Source: Providencia sp. R33
GTDB lineage: Bacteria > Pseudomonadota > Gammaproteobacteria > Enterobacterales > Enterobacteriaceae
Length of the DNA: 64,000 nucleotides
Assembly: GCF_019343475.1 (NCBI RefSeq)
Contig: NZ_CP072453.1
Coordinates: forward strand, 3,348,001 to 3,412,000
Reading direction: 5' to 3'
The position numbers were made by a program, and so were the translations under genes. Within the stretch, counting starts at the first letter, position 1; the number at the start of each line of letters is the position of its first letter. This document shows, in pieces, positions 63,487 to 64,000 of the stretch. A model generated the notes under the pieces. The model did not search any database and had not been told where the DNA came from. It saw only the letters and a program-made list of their open reading frames with translations.

Positions 63487-64000
63487 ATGGGCAATACTTT
63501 TCATTCTGTGAGCGAACACGTCAGTTATATCGCCACGGAAACAACTTGGATTGAAAGTAAAGCAATCCAACAATTACAAACTACTGCAAACCTACCCAAT
63601 ATGGTATCCGTCGTTGGTATGCCAGATCTCCACCCTGGTCGTGGATACCCAATTGGTGCAGCATTTTTTTCCACCAAACGGTTCTATCCCGCCCTTGTCG
63701 GAAATGATATTGGCTGCGGAATGAGTTTGTTTCAAACGAATATTAAAAAATCAAAAGTTAATCTTGATAAGCTCGAAAAACAACTTTCTGAGATGCCGGA
63801 CCATGCCTCATTAACATGGCTTAATGAACATGTTCCTAATAACATGAAATCACATGATTTTATGGCATCACTAAGTTCTATTGGCGGTGGTAACCATTTT
63901 GCTGAATTTCAATCAATCGATGAAATATTACAGCCTGAATTATTTGCTAAAAGCGGTCTAAATAAACAACAATTACTGTTGCTTGTTCACAGTGGATCTC
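63487..64000 (+). CDS. rtcB: RtcB-family RNA-splicing ligase, RtcB2/PrfH-associated type (3' end outside window)
   Basis: 171 visible residues starting MGNTFHSVSEHVSYIATET. The RtcB motifs MPDLHPGRGYPIGAAF and GNDIGCGMSLF (metal ligands Asp and Cys) and SIGGGNHFAEF are present; the remainder runs off the window. RtcB seals RNA 2',3'-cyclic phosphate and 5'-OH ends using GTP. The N-terminus resembles the RtcB2 subgroup usually encoded with the release-factor homologue PrfH, reported to rescue and repair ribosomes cut in the decoding centre. PrfH would lie downstream and is not visible. Confidence 0.85.
   Translation, partial: MGNTFHSVSEHVSYIATETTWIESKAIQQLQTTANLPNMVSVVGMPDLHPGRGYPIGAAFFSTKRFYPALVGNDIGCGMSLFQTNIKKSKVNLDKLEKQLSEMPDHASLTWLNEHVPNNMKSHDFMASLSSIGGGNHFAEFQSIDEILQPELFAKSGLNKQQLLLLVHSGS

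Overview
The window looks like a chromosomal segment of an AT-rich enterobacterium of the Morganellaceae, most probably Providencia. The proteins are close to, but clearly distinct from, their E. coli counterparts, and most genes sit in enterobacterial gene order. The genus call is an inference from protein similarity and synteny recalled from memory; no search was run.

Layout. (1) 1-4.9 kb: the end of a LysR regulator, mdh, argR, a small DUF6122-type membrane protein and mpl. (2) 5-19 kb: fbp, ppa, the ytfP-tamB-tamA operon, msrA, ytfL (paeA), ytfK/ytfJ, then qseBC divergent from ygiW. A three-repeat PhoB-type box lies between ytfK and ytfJ, and a PmrA/QseB-type direct repeat precedes ygiW. 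(3) 19-24.6 kb: nudK, a cupin-mqo pair, cysQ, fklB and ytfB. (4) 24.6-42.1 kb: a long conserved housekeeping block, almost all on the minus strand: rpsF-priB-rpsR-rplI, rlmB, rnr, nsrR, purA, hflC, hflK, hflX, hfq, miaA, mutL, amiB and tsaE, with queG divergent. (5) 42.1-43.2 kb: a gene-poor stretch with three perfect DnaA boxes and an IHF site beside three identical tRNA-Gly(GCC) genes. Both content and position match the E. coli DnaA-titration locus datA. (6) 43.4-50.5 kb: a RelBE-type toxin-antitoxin pair, orn, rsgA, psd, mscM and an unknown small membrane protein. (7) 50.5-58 kb: a Sel1-repeat protein, yigL, pldB, recQ, pldA, yigI and rarD. In E. coli this set lies elsewhere on the chromosome, with rhtB/rhtC inside it. 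(8) 58-64 kb: an accessory region. It holds a structured element, a perfect 125-bp triple tandem of ERIC-like repeats, an APC permease, a YtcJ-type amidohydrolase, a tandem duplication of a hok/sok type I toxin-antitoxin locus, and the start of an rtcB2-type RNA ligase gene preceded by a 14-codon leader ORF with a perfect Shine-Dalgarno sequence.

How the genes work together. Central metabolism is served by Mdh, Mqo, Fbp and Ppa. Envelope upkeep involves TamAB, Mpl, AmiB, Psd, PldA, PldB, MscM and YtfB. Translation and RNA quality depend on S6/S18/L9, RlmB, RNase R, Orn, RsgA, HflX, Hfq, MiaA, TsaE, QueG and RtcB. Stress and signalling involve NsrR, QseBC, YtfK, MsrA and HflKC.

The observations most worth following are the datA-like locus, the leader ORF in front of rtcB2, the duplicated hok/sok with a stop-loss in one copy, the tandem ERIC array and the PhoB box between ytfK and ytfJ.
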